Shown here in pieces: positions 36,555 to 49,349 of a DNA stretch of 64,000 nucleotides. Each line of letters opens with the position of its first letter. Position 1 is the first letter of the stretch. Source of the DNA: Theristus sp. LFF4_11 (taxonomy: Eukaryota; Nematoda; Chromadorea; Monhysterida; Xyalidae); assembly GCA_030248135.1 (NCBI GenBank), contig JASANC010004052.1, positions 1 through 64,000 of the forward strand, read 5' to 3'. The notes under the pieces are model-generated. The model was not told where the DNA came from, searched no databases, and was given only the letters and a program-made list of their open reading frames with translations. The position numbers were made by a program, and so were the translations under genes.

Positions 36555-36825
36555 AGCTTTGGCTGGCTTCGCTGTTCAGAAACCATACGGTGATTTTTGT
36601 GCGCATTATTCTGAATGTTTTACTCAAAACAAAAAGGAACTTTTCACGCCACGAAACCCTGTTAAGGTCCGTCGCACATGGAGACGCGCCAAAAGTCATG
36701 CCATTCATACAATGCGTACACACCTGGTTTGTAGCCCAGATCTTGTGACATTGCAAAGTGTGTTTCCAATGGCTGCCACAACATGTCGCGGTTGCAGAAC
36801 TACAAATTCTGCTGTCATGAGGTGA
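36555..36825 (+). CDS. Candidate terminal exon of an unknown cysteine-rich protein
   Basis: A good acceptor (ATGATTTCCACAG|A) ends at about 36554. It is followed by about 89 open codons to TGA 36823-36825: A-L-A-G-F-A-V-Q-K-P-Y-G-D-F-C, then a basic stretch (K-V-R-R-T-W-R-R-A-K-S-H) and a cysteine-containing tail (H-L-V-C-S-P-D-L, T-T-C-R-G-C-R-T-T-N). I do not recognise the family. No upstream exon was found; the sequence just upstream holds a hairpin MITE. The overlapping 151-codon minus-strand frame is a competitor, so this call is tentative. Confidence 0.3.
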
Positions 36826-39390
36826 ATATAACATTGATAACAATGCACGCAACAAACAACCGTAAACATGTTTATTTGAAAAGTGTTCAAGAAACCGCTC
36901 TACTGAAAATATACACAATGTATATTACTATAGCTCACGTGACTCTGGCAACACGTGTAACTAACTATAACAGAGGGGCGGGCGTAAAGTGTATATCAAT
37001 TTTTTGGCACACACTGCTTCGTTGTTGATCCAACCAATCAGCATGTTAGTTTTAAAAAAGCAGCCAATCAGCTGGCTGCTGTGTGTGTGTGTCTCTGATG
37101 GTTAGAGTGCATAAAAATTTTGCATTGCTAAGAAAGAAAAATTTCGAATAGAAGTTGACTGTTGAACAGACCCTGTACAGGTTGCATGTTCGTTCACCTG
37201 CGTTTTGTTTATTCCTTTCATAAAAGTCACCGATAATATTTTTGGTTTTTTTTTTATTTATAACAACAATAAAGGGGCATCGTCGTCAGTTAAAAGCGCG
37301 TGTCCGTTGCTTTGACGTCAGCCAGTATTATTTTAGTTTTTTTTCTTCAAAGCTTGCGATTGACATTCGCATTCTCATGTTACATGTGTTATTATAAAAT
37401 CTCATCACTTATCCGTTTCTGATGGCACACCATTTTCTCGCAAAAATAGCTCAGATATAAAACTGATATGTCGAAAAAAAAGGGTTGGATGGAACAGATT
37501 GTAAAACGATTGTTTGAAAGATCTTTGAAAACGCCCGCTCAAAAGTTTTGTTGAACGTCCAGACGATTGAAGTCGAGCGCTACAGTGGATAGCTGAACAG
37601 CGAATGAATTATAAGCTTCAGTTCAATTACCTACACTGTGCATGTTTTTGTGCAGTAATTTCGTTTTTCAACCCCACGCAACGTGCAATGCAGTGAACTT
37701 TTTCAATTTTGCACGCGCCACTACTCGCCCATACATACACACCGTGTTTGTAAGGTGAAAAATATTCATTCATAAAAGTTGTTGTTCATTGAAGAATAAA
37801 AATTGCCCCCCCCCGCGCGCAAGTTCCTTCTTCTCATTTCCATTCATAATTTTTTTACAACTTGAAAACAACTTTTAAAAAAAGTTGTTTTTTGTCGTGC
37901 ACATGTTTGTTCGTAACACTGTGGAGATTCTGATTGGTTGCATTCTCTGAGTTCTATGCAGCCAATCAGCGTGGATTTGAATGATTTTTTGGACTTGAAA
38001 GACAAGAACAAGGACGAAAAAGTGTTTTTTTCGCTATCCGCTTTCATCATATTCAAGGTTTATTCAAAAGTAATAACATTCTTTTTTGTGTGGAAACGCG
38101 TTTTCTTTCCTGTTTTTGAAAGTTTGACTGCTGACTTGCACAAACTCATCAACAATTACAAAACGTCTATTTTGTTTGATAGTTGGAAAGTATGGGAAAT
38201 GAAATTAGTCATATACTGTACCACAGCACACAACAAAGTGCATCTTGTTCCACAAGTGACTATTTTTTTTTAAACTTTGAAGGTTATTCTGGTAGATAAA
38301 TCAATGATTGTGAGAACTCCTATTTCCGATGGAACTTCGCTGACAAAATTACCCCAAAAAAATATGACTAATCAACTAAACAATTTGCTGCAGCGCGCAT
38401 ACAGATGTCACAGTGCTGATGTTTTGGTTGCAAAGTGCTAACTCTTTTTAGCGGGCTAGTTGAAGACTGAAAAAACGACATGAGAAAACGGTTTCAATTC
38501 AGGAACTAGCAAGCCCAAGAATAAAAAGTTTTTTTTTCAAGTTTGATTCACAATTCATCGACAGATTTGCACTGAAACAAATAATAACACAGATAATGAG
38601 ACTACTGCAGGCTAGTGAGCATTATTCAACAATGCAAATTTCAGCATTTTTCTGGTGGTGTGTGTTCAAAGTGCGTGACATCCCGCATATAACAAAAACC
38701 ACGGAAAGTATGACTAAGCGGAAAACACTTGGTCGGGTTTCTCATATCTCAAAAAAAAAACCGAACAGAAAAAATCAGCGCACGTTTTTTGCGTGGGATT
38801 TATTGTTGATTTAGCATAAAAAACGGGACAATGCAACATAATACGAAACACGTAGGTGCGCTTCACGTTGTGCTTTTTTATTCGGAAAGCATAGTTGCGT
38901 CTACGCTTTGTGGGCGGATTCTAGATTGCAAACGCGTTCAGATAAAAAAAAATTGGAGCCGATAAACTTGATAAGTCCTTTTACTCACAATGAAGCCGAC
39001 GTAAATTGGAATCGCGATAAAAAATACCGCGATTTTTTTGCTGAGTACTATTATTTAAAAAGCGCTCAATTCTAGCAGCTTAGCGTGATTGGCTGCCTGA
39101 AATATTCGGTATTGAACCAATAACACTTTGTTCACAGCTCAAGAATCCAATCAGGTCGCTACTCAATTTGTAGTTCACTGTCTTGTGTTTCGTTTCGTTT
39201 TACATCGATGACAGACTGTATGTGACCGCTGCTGACTCAGTTTGAAATTCTCGATCAAAACGAATTTTCAAAAATGAACAGAAAAAAACGGAAAAGGCGG
39301 AGCTAATGTGTGTTTTTACTTGTCTGATGTAATCTTTTTGACGCATTGCACTATTGCTAAAATTCACACAAAGGCCATTGCTTACACCTT
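36826..39390. other. No gene seen; several CCAATCAG motifs
   Basis: AT-rich. CCAATCAGC or its complement occurs near 37034, 37064, 37933, 37964, 39086 and 39148. Frames of up to 111 codons (37938-38273) are unrecognised. Confidence 0.35.
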
Positions 39391-39446
39391 TCTGTGTGTT
39401 GTGTGTGTGTGTTTGTGTGTGTGTATGTATGTGTATGTATGTGTTG
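39391..39446 (+). repeat. TG/TATG-rich microsatellite
   Basis: Interrupted (TG)n with TATG units. Confidence 0.85.
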
Positions 39447-39636
39447 CTTGGTGTTTGCGCGCGCTGATTGGCTGTTTACCACCACTGAGTCAACCAACCA
39501 ACTCGGTTAGATGACATTGCAAAATCAAAATGCTTTTGTTCGCCTACTTCACCATTCATGTTTACTGGGTTAAAACTCCGCCCATAAACATATTTTCGCA
39601 ATATGTTGAAATACAATGTTTATGAATCACACAATA

Positions 39637-39652
39637 CAGCAACAACAACAGC

Positions 39653-39703
<51 letters not shown>

Positions 39704-39737
39704 AATAATAACAACAACAACAACAACAACAACAACA
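39637..39737 (+). repeat. (CAA)n microsatellite
   Basis: About 33 CAA/CAG units with a short ATAATAATA interruption. The poly-leucine frame on the minus strand is a by-product. Confidence 0.95.
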
Positions 39738-39772
39738 CACCCTCGCACACAAATATTTCCATCCACACTCTT

Positions 39773-39790
39773 CTCTATATAAGCAGTGTA
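39773..39790 (+). promoter_or_regulatory. Possible TATA box
   Basis: TCTCTATATAAGCAGTG is a good TATA match, but no exon downstream is supported. Confidence 0.25.
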
Positions 39791-41541
39791 TTGCCATCAA
39801 TAGAATAGTTGTGTTCCAGTTGTCCGTGTGTCTCGTACAGTTGTGTATATGTATGACGTCAGTATGTTAAAATATACAATGCGTTCATTTCCTTTTCGCC
39901 CGTAACATATACCATTGACAGATGAACTCGTTATTGCTACGCGCTGATTGACAGCGTATGGTGCGTGTGCGCTGATTGGTCGCACTAATTAAAGCTAGCG
40001 AATCAGCGTTCAACAACCGTCGCATCTGTTCGTTGACTTTGACCGTATGGGTTCACAAACAGGTCTTCTCCTTCGTATCTTTGTGCATTTTGCCGCAAAG
40101 TTTGCTGCTTTTTTTGGAATATACCAGAGAACATTTGAAATATTATCAAGTTTGAATTTCAGTGCGAAGTTTCCGAAAAAACCGGCATATTTCGCAACAG
40201 TTTTGTTCCTAGTGTGTGTCACACACGTCACGTGTCTATTCGGCACGTGTGTATTTGTGTGTACGTGAAAAACCGTGTGTTGTTGTGAAATCGCTTCTTA
40301 TATTTTCGCTTCTCAGTGTGTGTGTGTGTGTGTGTGTGTAGTGTTTTTCAATAAATATTCCTTCTTCTGACTGACATTGCAGTTTTTGCTGACGACTGGC
40401 AACGAAAATCCGCTGGTATCTGGAAAATTCCGGTATAATTTTGGAAAGTCTTCCATTGATTCCCTGTGAAATTTTCTGATTTTTGAACAAAAAAGTTTAC
40501 TTTTCATTTTCAAACCGTTATTTCATGAGAGCTTTGTTTGTTTGTTTGTTTTGAACCCATACAGTTTGCAGCTCAACAGTGTTGACTTTTTTCAACTGCA
40601 TTTCAATGCCCTACATAAACTGTCATTTCCTTAGACGACGGGCGCGATAGTTTGCCAGTTTTTTTTTGTCAGTGGATTGCTCTGTACTATTGACACTGAT
40701 TCAGAACTCTTCAACCGGTCCTAGAAACGGATGAACAAATTCCAACTGAAATTGAACAGTCTGGCACAATTCGTCATAAGCTTTGCGACTTGATTACTGA
40801 AGCATCGCTCTAACATTATTGTACTCCGGCTAAGGTGCTGGCTGAATATCAGAAAGAGATTTTGGTGACACAGAAGTTTTTTTGCGTCCAAAATTTTTTT
40901 TCTGAGTGTATATCCCAGCACCCCACCGGGTGCAAACATGTTTACAGTGAATCTGTGAAAACAATTTAAAAAGATAAAAAATTCCGTGATTTGCGAATAA
41001 TATGCTAGACAAAATATTGAAAAAAGCAACGAAAACTAAACGGTAACAGTGTGAAGAATTTTTCGTCGATTTTCTCTGCGATAAAATGCGATTTCAGAAG
41101 ACGGTTTGGTAAGTTTTTGCATTCCGTAGCTGTTTGTTTTGTGTTCTTCTTGTGTTTATATTCACTTTCTTCTGTCTTTTTACCGTTGTTATGTTTTGGT
41201 TTATTTTCAACGTTTTTTTTTGTTTGCTGCTCACTTTCTGCACCCTTTTCTGCACGCGTGCTGACTGCATGCAACAACCCAACGTTTGTCAGCTTTTTAG
41301 TTTCTTTTACTTTTCATGATACTTTATTGTATTTTCATTTACCCAACCGGCGTGTTGGCAATTGCGGATCCTCTAACTGCGTCCTGAAAACTGGCGGCCC
41401 GTTCAATACCTGCCCGAAAAAATCCGGTCCGAACGATTCCGACCCGGCGATGTTTCTCTAGCACGAGCATTATCAAATCACCTGCGGTGATTTTTTTGTG
41501 ATTTGGAATGAGTCCAAAATGACCAGGAAGGATGCAATATC
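39791..41541. other. No gene resolved
   Basis: It includes a (TG)n tract at 40316-40339. A possible donor (GGTTTG|GTAAGT, 41109) follows a short open stretch, but no ATG or partner exon supports it. Confidence 0.3.
40316..40339 (+). repeat. (TG)n microsatellite
   Basis: About twelve perfect TG units. Confidence 0.95.
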
Positions 41542-41750
41542 TTTTATTTTGGTACCGCGTCACAATGCGCGCAAGACGGGTAAGCAGTCTCATGCACGGC
41601 GCGGGAATTCAAAATTGGTTAAGGGATCCGAGTCCTCTAAATAAGGCCGGGTCACTTAGGCTATTCTGAATTACCACATAAAGATTGAAACTAGTTTCCT
41701 TTCACGTCCACAACCGCATTGAGTCGCAGGTCTTAAAGAAAAGATTATAA
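41542..41750 (+). mobile_element. ATCTTTT-family MITE, copy 3
   Basis: ATATCTTTTATTTTGGTACC to GCAGGTCTTAAAGAAAAGAT. It is nearly identical to copy 4 across GATCCGAGTCCTCTAAATAA and TGAATTACCACATAAAGATT, which suggests recent activity. Confidence 0.9.
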
Positions 41751-43346
41751 AATCACGGCAAGACAGTTTTTTTCAAGAACAAAAACTCTGGTTCCCGACG
41801 TGCTTTTATACAAAAAGGCTTAATTTAGGAGACCTACAAGAACCTTGATTAGATTTGGCTGCAGTTTTTTTTTCATTTTGCAGTCATTTTTGGTACTTGC
41901 TATTGCGATAATTTGCAAAAAAAAATCATTCCTTTCAGCAGTTTAATGCTTGTGCTAGGGAAAATTCACCATGCCGGAACTCTTCAGGACGGATTTTTGC
42001 GGGATGCAAGTAGCACAGCACACCCAACCCTTTATTTGCTGAACCTATCACCGTTGCGTGGGTGAGGTCGAACTTTTTGAGTCGAAGATCGTTATACAGG
42101 GCTGATTATGAACTACCGGTTCCTTTCATTAACCATTCGCTATTGTTGTTTTCTTTCGTGCATGTTTCAATTGCCCCAAGAAAGACTGTCATAAAACCGC
42201 ATTAAAAAGGAAAAACAGGAATATCGTATTAATAATCATGAGAAATAAACTAATTTCAAATGTGTAGTTTGGTTTTTATTGCACGACGGTCCCAAGTAGT
42301 TCACAATTTGTGGGTGTTTGCCAACGTTGGGCATCAATCTTTTTTATAACTTTTTTGCAAAATTTATATCACCCTGTTGTTTTCGATATTCACATTGATT
42401 CTTGAAAATAAAATGACAATCAGTATATGAGAAAAAAGCGAATTAGACTTTTCAAGTAGCAAACGATGCAGAGTGTGGCGCTGAAGCAAGAGTTTGAATA
42501 ATTCAGTTTTGTCGCTAATTCAAAAAGTATGTCGCAGAACGATCTCTTGTACATATACGTACGTACGGTAGGTGTATGTACTGCGAAAGTCGATTATTTT
42601 CAATAGTGAATCCAAAACAATTGCCTGCTTAGCGTTGAGCCGGTAATGAGATAAACGTAATAAGATACTGGATTTGCTACAATCTCATTCCACACACACG
42701 ACTGGGTTTCATCATCTAGTAACCACTGCTGATTGGCAGTAGAAATAGAATAGTGTAACTGATTTTTCTCGCTCCTTCAGTGTGTCCACCGATCGTGATC
42801 GTACGCCCGTGCGAGGACGGTGCACACGGTGCAGCACCCGTTTTACTGTGATACCGCAACCACACACCATATCTGGTCTCTTCCAGCCTTTTCATTTTTC
42901 TATGAACCGTTCGCATTGTTATATCGCGCAATTATTATAATTGTCGTAAAATACTGGATCATAATGGTGAATTTTTCTTCCGTGGCACTGGCCGGCAAAC
43001 TTCAGGCAACTAATATCCGCATTTTCGAGACAAATTCACAAAACGCCTTCATTACAGGAGATCGAGCATATCAATCACAATATAACTCAAACTCGATTCG
43101 CTGCAATCTGCACACGCTGCAGTCACATTCACAGTCTACTGCACCTCGCTTGCCGTCGATAATTACATAACACGAAAAGGCGTGGACGCACTTGGAAACT
43201 TGCTGATACAGTAGTACGCATGCGCTGAAAGTGCCAAGGTGTACGTACAATGAAGAACGGTTAGAAAAGGATGCAAGAGAGTTATTTTTGAGTTCGTTAA
43301 CATTTCGAAGCGATTGTTGTTAGTTATCTTTTATGGAGCCTAATAT
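41751..43346. other. No gene seen
   Basis: A 116-codon + frame at 42820-43170 has no recognisable domain. No repeat family is recognised. Confidence 0.35.
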
Positions 43347-43561
43347 CTTTTGTTTTGGTCCCGCTTCTCAATGCGCACATAGATGGGTAAGCACTAAGCA
43401 GTCTCATGCACGACGCGGGAATTCAAAATTGGCTAAGGGATCCGAGTCCTCTAAATAAGGCCGGGTCAGTTCAGCTATTCTGAATTACCACATAAAGATT
43501 GAAACTAGCTTCCTTTCACGTCCACAACCGCATTGAGTCGCAGGTCTTAAAGAAAAGATAA
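43347..43561 (+). mobile_element. ATCTTTT-family MITE, copy 4
   Basis: Starts ATATCTTTTGTTTTGGTCCC and ends GTCTTAAAGAAAAGATAAT. Closest to copy 3. Confidence 0.9.
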
Positions 43562-46053
43562 TGCTTTTATACGTAGATTAGCAGCAAAGAATGTCAAAAT
43601 TTCCTACTCCGAGTGCGCTTCATAACACCTCCGCTGACCCCAATCAATGGCTGACCCAGACCGCGGAATCGGTATTTTCTCAGTAAAGCAGTAGTTCATG
43701 TGCCTTTTCAGTGAAAACTGCCCACACAACAAGCAAAGGTAATTGTGAATGAATTCAAATTTTTAGTTCAGTTGTAAACAAGAAAGAAGCAAGCAACGAA
43801 CGTTTTGGTCGGGGTCAACAGAAATTGAAGAAAATTAGACTAAAAACTAAAATTCTGGTGTGGGCGTCACAATCACATTCTGATGTGCGTTTTTGCATAA
43901 CGCCCATTTTAACCGGTCTTGATGTTCCGGTTTTTGATACCATAACCATACCATTTTGGCTGGCACTGTATACAGTAGAGTGGTAAGTCCATTTAAAAAT
44001 TTAAAAATAGCAACTTATTTTTCCTTCCTGATTCGTGGTGTGGTGGGCGGTTATGAAATCGGAGTTTCTCTGCAAATGGCATTTTTTCGTGCGTGTACAT
44101 GTCATGTATTTTCCGATATAAAAGTTCTTGTAGCTCATTACTTCTCTTTTCTATGGCCAAGCGGCGCACGCTATTTCCAGTGTCATATTGTTTTAGACAC
44201 TGCACTTTTTAACATCAGTAACTGTTGGTGTCTGTTTTCATTCTTTGTGGTCAGAAAATAGGACAAAATAGTTCACGGATCAACAGTCCAATACATGTAC
44301 TTCTGATTTCACGCACATGTAATTAAACTTTGTTTGTTTGAACCTGTCACTTCGTTGCAGAATGCGGAGCATGCGCAACTTTGTATTAAGAACAAAGAGC
44401 AAAATGTGAAAAACGGTGGCTAAATGTCGTCTTGCAGCTATACGATCCCGTGGTTCTTTTGCTTTCTTTCGTAACCGGTGTATTCTGCGAAAAAAGTGGA
44501 CAGGTGTAAACAAACGTACTTGCATGCAGATTACATTCCTGCCAAGCCGTGTCGAAGTATAGATTTTCTTTTAGAAACTCGCGTGTTTTCCACAAACAGC
44601 GAATCCAGAAACGTTACAGAAAAAGCTCAAAAAATCTTTGAAACCCCTCAGAATTCAAAAGCTTATGGCTACGGTGTTGTAAATGACTGCCGCCAATCCA
44701 AACATCGAATATGAGAACTTGAATACAGAAACCCTCCACTCACACACGCAACGTTTAACGCAGCGTTTAACGTTTTAAACGGTTTTACGTTAACACGTAT
44801 ATGAATCGTTGTTTTAAATTTGCCTTCAAAAAATTGGTTGCAAGTAGTCCGCATCGGGGTTCGAATGTTTTTCCAGTTTCTTTGTCGAAGTGTTGTCAAA
44901 CAAAAACTTAGATCCTCATTTTTAGAGTTACTCACGCTGATTTTCGACCGTGACAATTCAAAAAAAATCGCTGAAAATTCCGGTCTGCCATTTGTACTTC
45001 TAAAAATGTGAGAAACCACACGTTTCGTGTTGCGGGGTGCACCCGAACAATCTGGCATATTTGGAAGTACAGATACGCTGGCGCGTGATTGACTGTGATT
45101 CAGTGTGTAACATTTGATTTTGGCGCCATAATAAAATGCGAACTGACATGGTTATCAGCCACAACTGATTGCGATTGCGAATTCCAGCGGAAACAATGGA
45201 AAAACGTCCGTGGAGCAGAGTTTATAAAACGAATGAAAAAAACACTCGAATTGCGTCATTAAAAATGGTGGAATTTTATCAGCTGACTGGGTAAGTGTGC
45301 TGTCAATATTGGTTTTTTTTTGTTTTCGTTGTTTTACTGCGGGGTAGACGATTTTAAAAACGATTGAATTTCAGTTCATCAATTGTTCTACGTTTTGGTT
45401 CGACTTGCAAAAAAACTGTACTAAAAGACTGAACAACGCAACAATACTAAAATTTCAGAACCCATGCTTTTTTGGATAATAGGCTATCGCAGGTTGCGCA
45501 AAACATTGTTTTTGTGTATTATCTGAGATATAGGTAAATGATTGCAACACGTTTCGAAAAAAAATCAGAAACCATGCATGAAGGCTCATTCTATTTAGCG
45601 TCTGTCAGTTTTGTGTGCATGATGTTGTTTTTGAACTCGAACCATATGGCAGGCACAAAAAAATGAAATGAAAACTGTGAAAACAAAATCGTGCATTAGA
45701 CAATATTTTTGGAATTGAAAAAAAATGACGTGACTTGACAGCTGGTCGATAGCGCTGATTTAAAATCAGGGTTTTTTAAATGGTTATCTGTAAAAACAGG
45801 TAAAATAATTGCCCTTTCAACCGCAATTCCTGTGCGGTGACGTTTTGAGCTTTGAAATTCGAATTTGCCTCGAATAACCAGTGATTCGATTCAATGCGCA
45901 ATCTGTTTTTCTTTCAAGTTGAAATTGATGTGTGCATTTATGGGTATGGAATTTGTTTTGCGATGTTACAAAACACAAAACAAGTTTTGTGAATTTAGAG
46001 GGAAGTTCTATGATGGGTCGAGTCAACAGTTGACAGACACCCCAGCCCCACTC
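43562..46053. other. No gene resolved; one candidate first exon
   Basis: ATG 45196 (context AACAATGG) opens MEKRPWSRVYKTNEKN and stays open to a strong donor, CTGACTGG|GTAAGT, near 45291. No partner exon could be found, so it is mentioned but not called. The remaining frames are unrecognised. Confidence 0.25.
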
Positions 46054-46213
46054 TTAATTATAGGGAATCAGCTGAATGGTTGGTGGTCACTTGATGCGTG
46101 TGTTTTCTGTGCAGGCATTGCTGTGGGGGCGGAGTTTGGTTTGCACGGAAAGCATGCATACCGTAATCACCAACGAATCAGCTGATTCCCTATAATTTAG
46201 AGTTCGACTGTAG
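46054..46213. mobile_element. Palindromic CAGTCGAACTC MITE, copy 3
   Basis: AATTATAGGGAATCAGCTGA arm and TCAGCTGATTCCCTATAATT arm, right end GAGTTCGACTG. The left terminus is altered. The centre is GCTGTGGGGGCGGAGTTTGG. Confidence 0.8.
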
Positions 46214-46253
46214 ACAGTCACAGTGCGACACGGCAAAAGCGGCAAAAAGCAAG

Positions 46254-46745
46254 TACCGTATTACCCCCAATAAACCCCCATGGGGGATTAATACGTCAGC
46301 GACTTTTAGGGGTGGGGGTTTATTGGTGGGGGGGGGGGATTATTGGTGGGGGGGGGGGTTTATTTAAAAAAAAAATTTTGGGGTGGGGGTTTGTTGAAAA
46401 ATGGCAAAAATACATTGCATGGCAGGCAAGAAAGTCGCAGAAACTTCTACTCTACATATAAATTTCCTTTTATAACAGCCTTTTGTAATGAAATTACTAT
46501 TAACTCACCCATTTGGGGCCTTTGGTAGCACAATTTCATCATTTTCACTGCAACCAGCCACTGAATTCGCTGGGTATGTGTTTCAAACAGGTCTCCAATA
46601 ATCCCCCATGGGGGATTATTTGTGGGGGGGGATTATTCGGAAACTGGTCGGGGGGTGGGGGTTTATTGGTGGGGGGGGGGGATTAATGGTGGGGGGGGGG
46701 GGGGTTTAATGGTGGGGGGGGGGGTTTAATGGGGGTAATACGGTA
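46254..46745 (+). mobile_element. G-tract MITE, copy 4
   Basis: TACCGTATTACCCCCAATAA to GGGGGTAATACGGTA. Its right end has an extra GGTTTAATGG-type unit with G runs of up to about 15. Confidence 0.9.
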
Positions 46746-48217
46746 TTTAAATCACGGACTTAAAGAGAAGAGACATTCGCGCTATAAGACTTGCCATAAA
46801 TCAGGTCTTTGAGTATCGTGTGGATTACGGGAATAATCGCTTGAGCTTGCGGTAACTGTCTCGTTTCGCGGGTATTGCTTCGTTTTAAAGGGACCATTTC
46901 GTCGAAAACGGGTCTGTCCGATTGTAACAAGCAGCCAATCATGGGATTCACAGCATTTGAATGTCTTTTTTTATTGTTTTTTACTGTTTTTATTACAGTA
47001 TTGAACATTGAAATGATGTGCGGATTTTTTTGCAGACTAAAAATTTACGTTGCTATTTTCAGTGCACCGTCACACATTCCACTAGTGGATTACGGTAACC
47101 ATTGCGGTCGAAAATGTGCACGATCGAACCATGCCAAGGACAAAAACTAGACCAAAGTACATTGTAATTTATAGTTTTTCGGCAGTTTGCGACACACATC
47201 TTCAGTTTTTTTGCTGCTGACATTTTTTTTTTTATTTTCACTGCGTAGAACACCCGTTCTGTGTGCAGTTTCTGCAAAAATCGTAAAAAAATTCGAAAAA
47301 TGCGCCATGAAATTACTCGCCAAGGAAACTTTCACATACAGTACATTCCACAGCCCACATGTGGCAGCATCTTCATGTAAAAAGAACAGCAAACAAAGCA
47401 TTTTTTATTGTTACAAAATTTAGTGTATCTTTGAAAAAGTAGAAAATACTGCATCAAAACTTTCTGCTACCAATTTGCCTATCAAACAAGGAAACGCTTA
47501 AAAATCCCACAAAAAATCAAAAAAAATATTGCAGAATAGTTTTTTTTCGAAGTCAGAGAGGCAGGATCTGAGTCATTCATAAAGTATTTTTTTCATTCAT
47601 TGTATCTTTTCTGAATAGATGAATGAACAGAGATAATGTCCTTCAAATGTTCAAAGTTTTACTCTATAGTGTTGTGTGTGTTTGCGTGGGCTTGGTCATA
47701 AAAATTCTTTGTGAATGATGCAAAAATGACTTGCCCAGACAAAATATATGTGAGTTTATTGCGTGTAGTCAGATGCATCAACAACTATTGCTTTCAATGT
47801 TTAAAAAACTTTTTTGAAAACTTTTATTCGTAAAAAAAGGATGGACGATAATTGCGGTACTTTTCATCATTGTGTACAGTATAAACGTTCTACTGGGGAA
47901 TGGTTGCACGTCTTGCACTTGTGACTTGTTTATTGGGTTCACCCCAGGATGTGGCCGAATAAATAAGGCAGTCCTTGTATTCTCCATCAAGGCGGGATCA
48001 GTCACAGACCAGAAGTTGTCTTTTTCAAGAATGCCAACATAATTACCAATCGTCTTTTTGTGCAAAAAAATTAACAGAAAAGCAAAAATTAAATTAAATT
48101 AGTTTAAAAAACATGTCAAATTTGAGTCACAATTTTGTTTCTGACCGTTAATTTCTTTCATTCAAGTTTGGCGCGCTCCGTGCACCCTGAAAAAAGCTGT
48201 CATGTTTAATCGGCCAT
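46746..48217. other. No gene seen
   Basis: AT-rich, with unrecognised frames of up to 95 codons. Confidence 0.4.
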
Positions 48218-48408
48218 TGTTGTTGTTGGGATTTTTAGGCGATGTTTTTAGCCAGGGCTAACCCAGAGAAGCGTACAGAACGCCATTGAGTAGGGCGCCC
48301 GTCGAGTTTTCTCTGTCATTAAGTGCCTATACACCCCTCGGCGGGGCTCGATCCCCCGAGCGCACAGACTGTAGTCTAACGCACTACCACCAGGCCACCA
48401 GGCCACGC
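48218..48408 (-). mobile_element. tRNA-derived SINE, second full copy
   Basis: Same family as 3438-3640: (CAA)n tail on the minus strand, CTGGGTTAGCCCTGGCTAAA body and the tRNA-like head with GGGGGATCGAGCCCCGCC. Near the head a short GGCCTGGTG unit is duplicated. Confidence 0.85.
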
Positions 48409-48769
48409 CGCAGTTACAAACTAAAAAAAGGCCCCGTTTATGCGTGACGTATTCAGACGTCCGTAGACGTGGGCACACCACACGAAACTTTGCGGTTAAA
48501 ATGCTGTTTTTAAACTACTGGCAAACGACTGGGGCGGCGTCCAATAATGAGATCCACGTCATTTTCCATGTCGTTCGTCACCACGAATTCACAGTTTTCG
48601 ATCGTCTGACCGTGAAGCGACAGTGTTGTTTTACATACCAATGATTTGCGATCGTTAATTGTGACATGCAATTATTACTTGTTTTTATGGGTTTTATCTC
48701 AGTTATTTTGCTTCCGTATATGATTGACGGCTTCTCTCTTCCTGCCTGGGGGAGAGGAGTCGATAGTAG

Positions 48770-48944
48770 CGCTATATAAGGCTGTGATTCGTGTGTGATT
48801 GGGGGTTAGCGTCGTTTGTACGTTTAGTTGTTGTCCCAATGAACTGGCAAGCGGCTGAGGAAGCGTCCAATTTCATCAACTCTACTTTTATAACGCAAAA
48901 AAGTGACCGAAGTAACCGGAAAAAAATTACAGATTTTGAATAAA
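48770..48944 (+). promoter_or_regulatory. Possible TATA promoter followed by a 34-codon frame
   Basis: GCTATATAAGGCTG (TATA match) lies about 67 bp before ATG 48839, which opens MNWQAAEEASNFINSTFITQ and stops after 34 codons. The spacing suits a promoter plus short leader, but such a short frame needs transcript evidence. Confidence 0.3.
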
Positions 48945-49223
48945 CTTACATCAAGCCAACATGTCCCTTGCAGGCCAAGTTAATCATTTCGGACGTTTTC
49001 GTTTCTCTCCCTTGTTTCTTACTAGATAGGTGGGAAAAGCAGTTTTTTCTTGTTTGGATTTTTTGATAAACGAGTATTTTTTTAATTGTTTGTACAAAAA
49101 GCATAAATTAACTCCAACTCGCGCATAATGGCGTTATTCAAATCAGCAAATATTCAGATCTTCCGTGCGCAGGCAGAGCTCAACGGGGCGAGAAGACTTT
49201 TGTTTCGCCGTCGATCCGGCAGC
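48945..49223. other. No gene seen
   Basis: AT-rich sequence without recognised content. Confidence 0.35.
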
Positions 49224-49316
49224 AATATGTGGTACACCCCATACGGTACACCGCAATGTGTGGTACACCCCATACGGTACCCCGCAATGTGTGGTACACC
49301 CCATACGGTACACCGC
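49224..49316 (+). repeat. 31-bp tandem repeat, three copies
   Basis: The unit AATGTGTGGTACACCCCATA followed by CGGTACACCGC is repeated three times with two substitutions. Confidence 0.9.
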
Positions 49317-49349
49317 CCGGAGAGTTGTTGTGCTTCGGCTGAATCTAAA

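Noticed and set aside
39562..39768. Poly-leucine protein on the minus strand
   Set aside because: Translation of the (CAA)n microsatellite.
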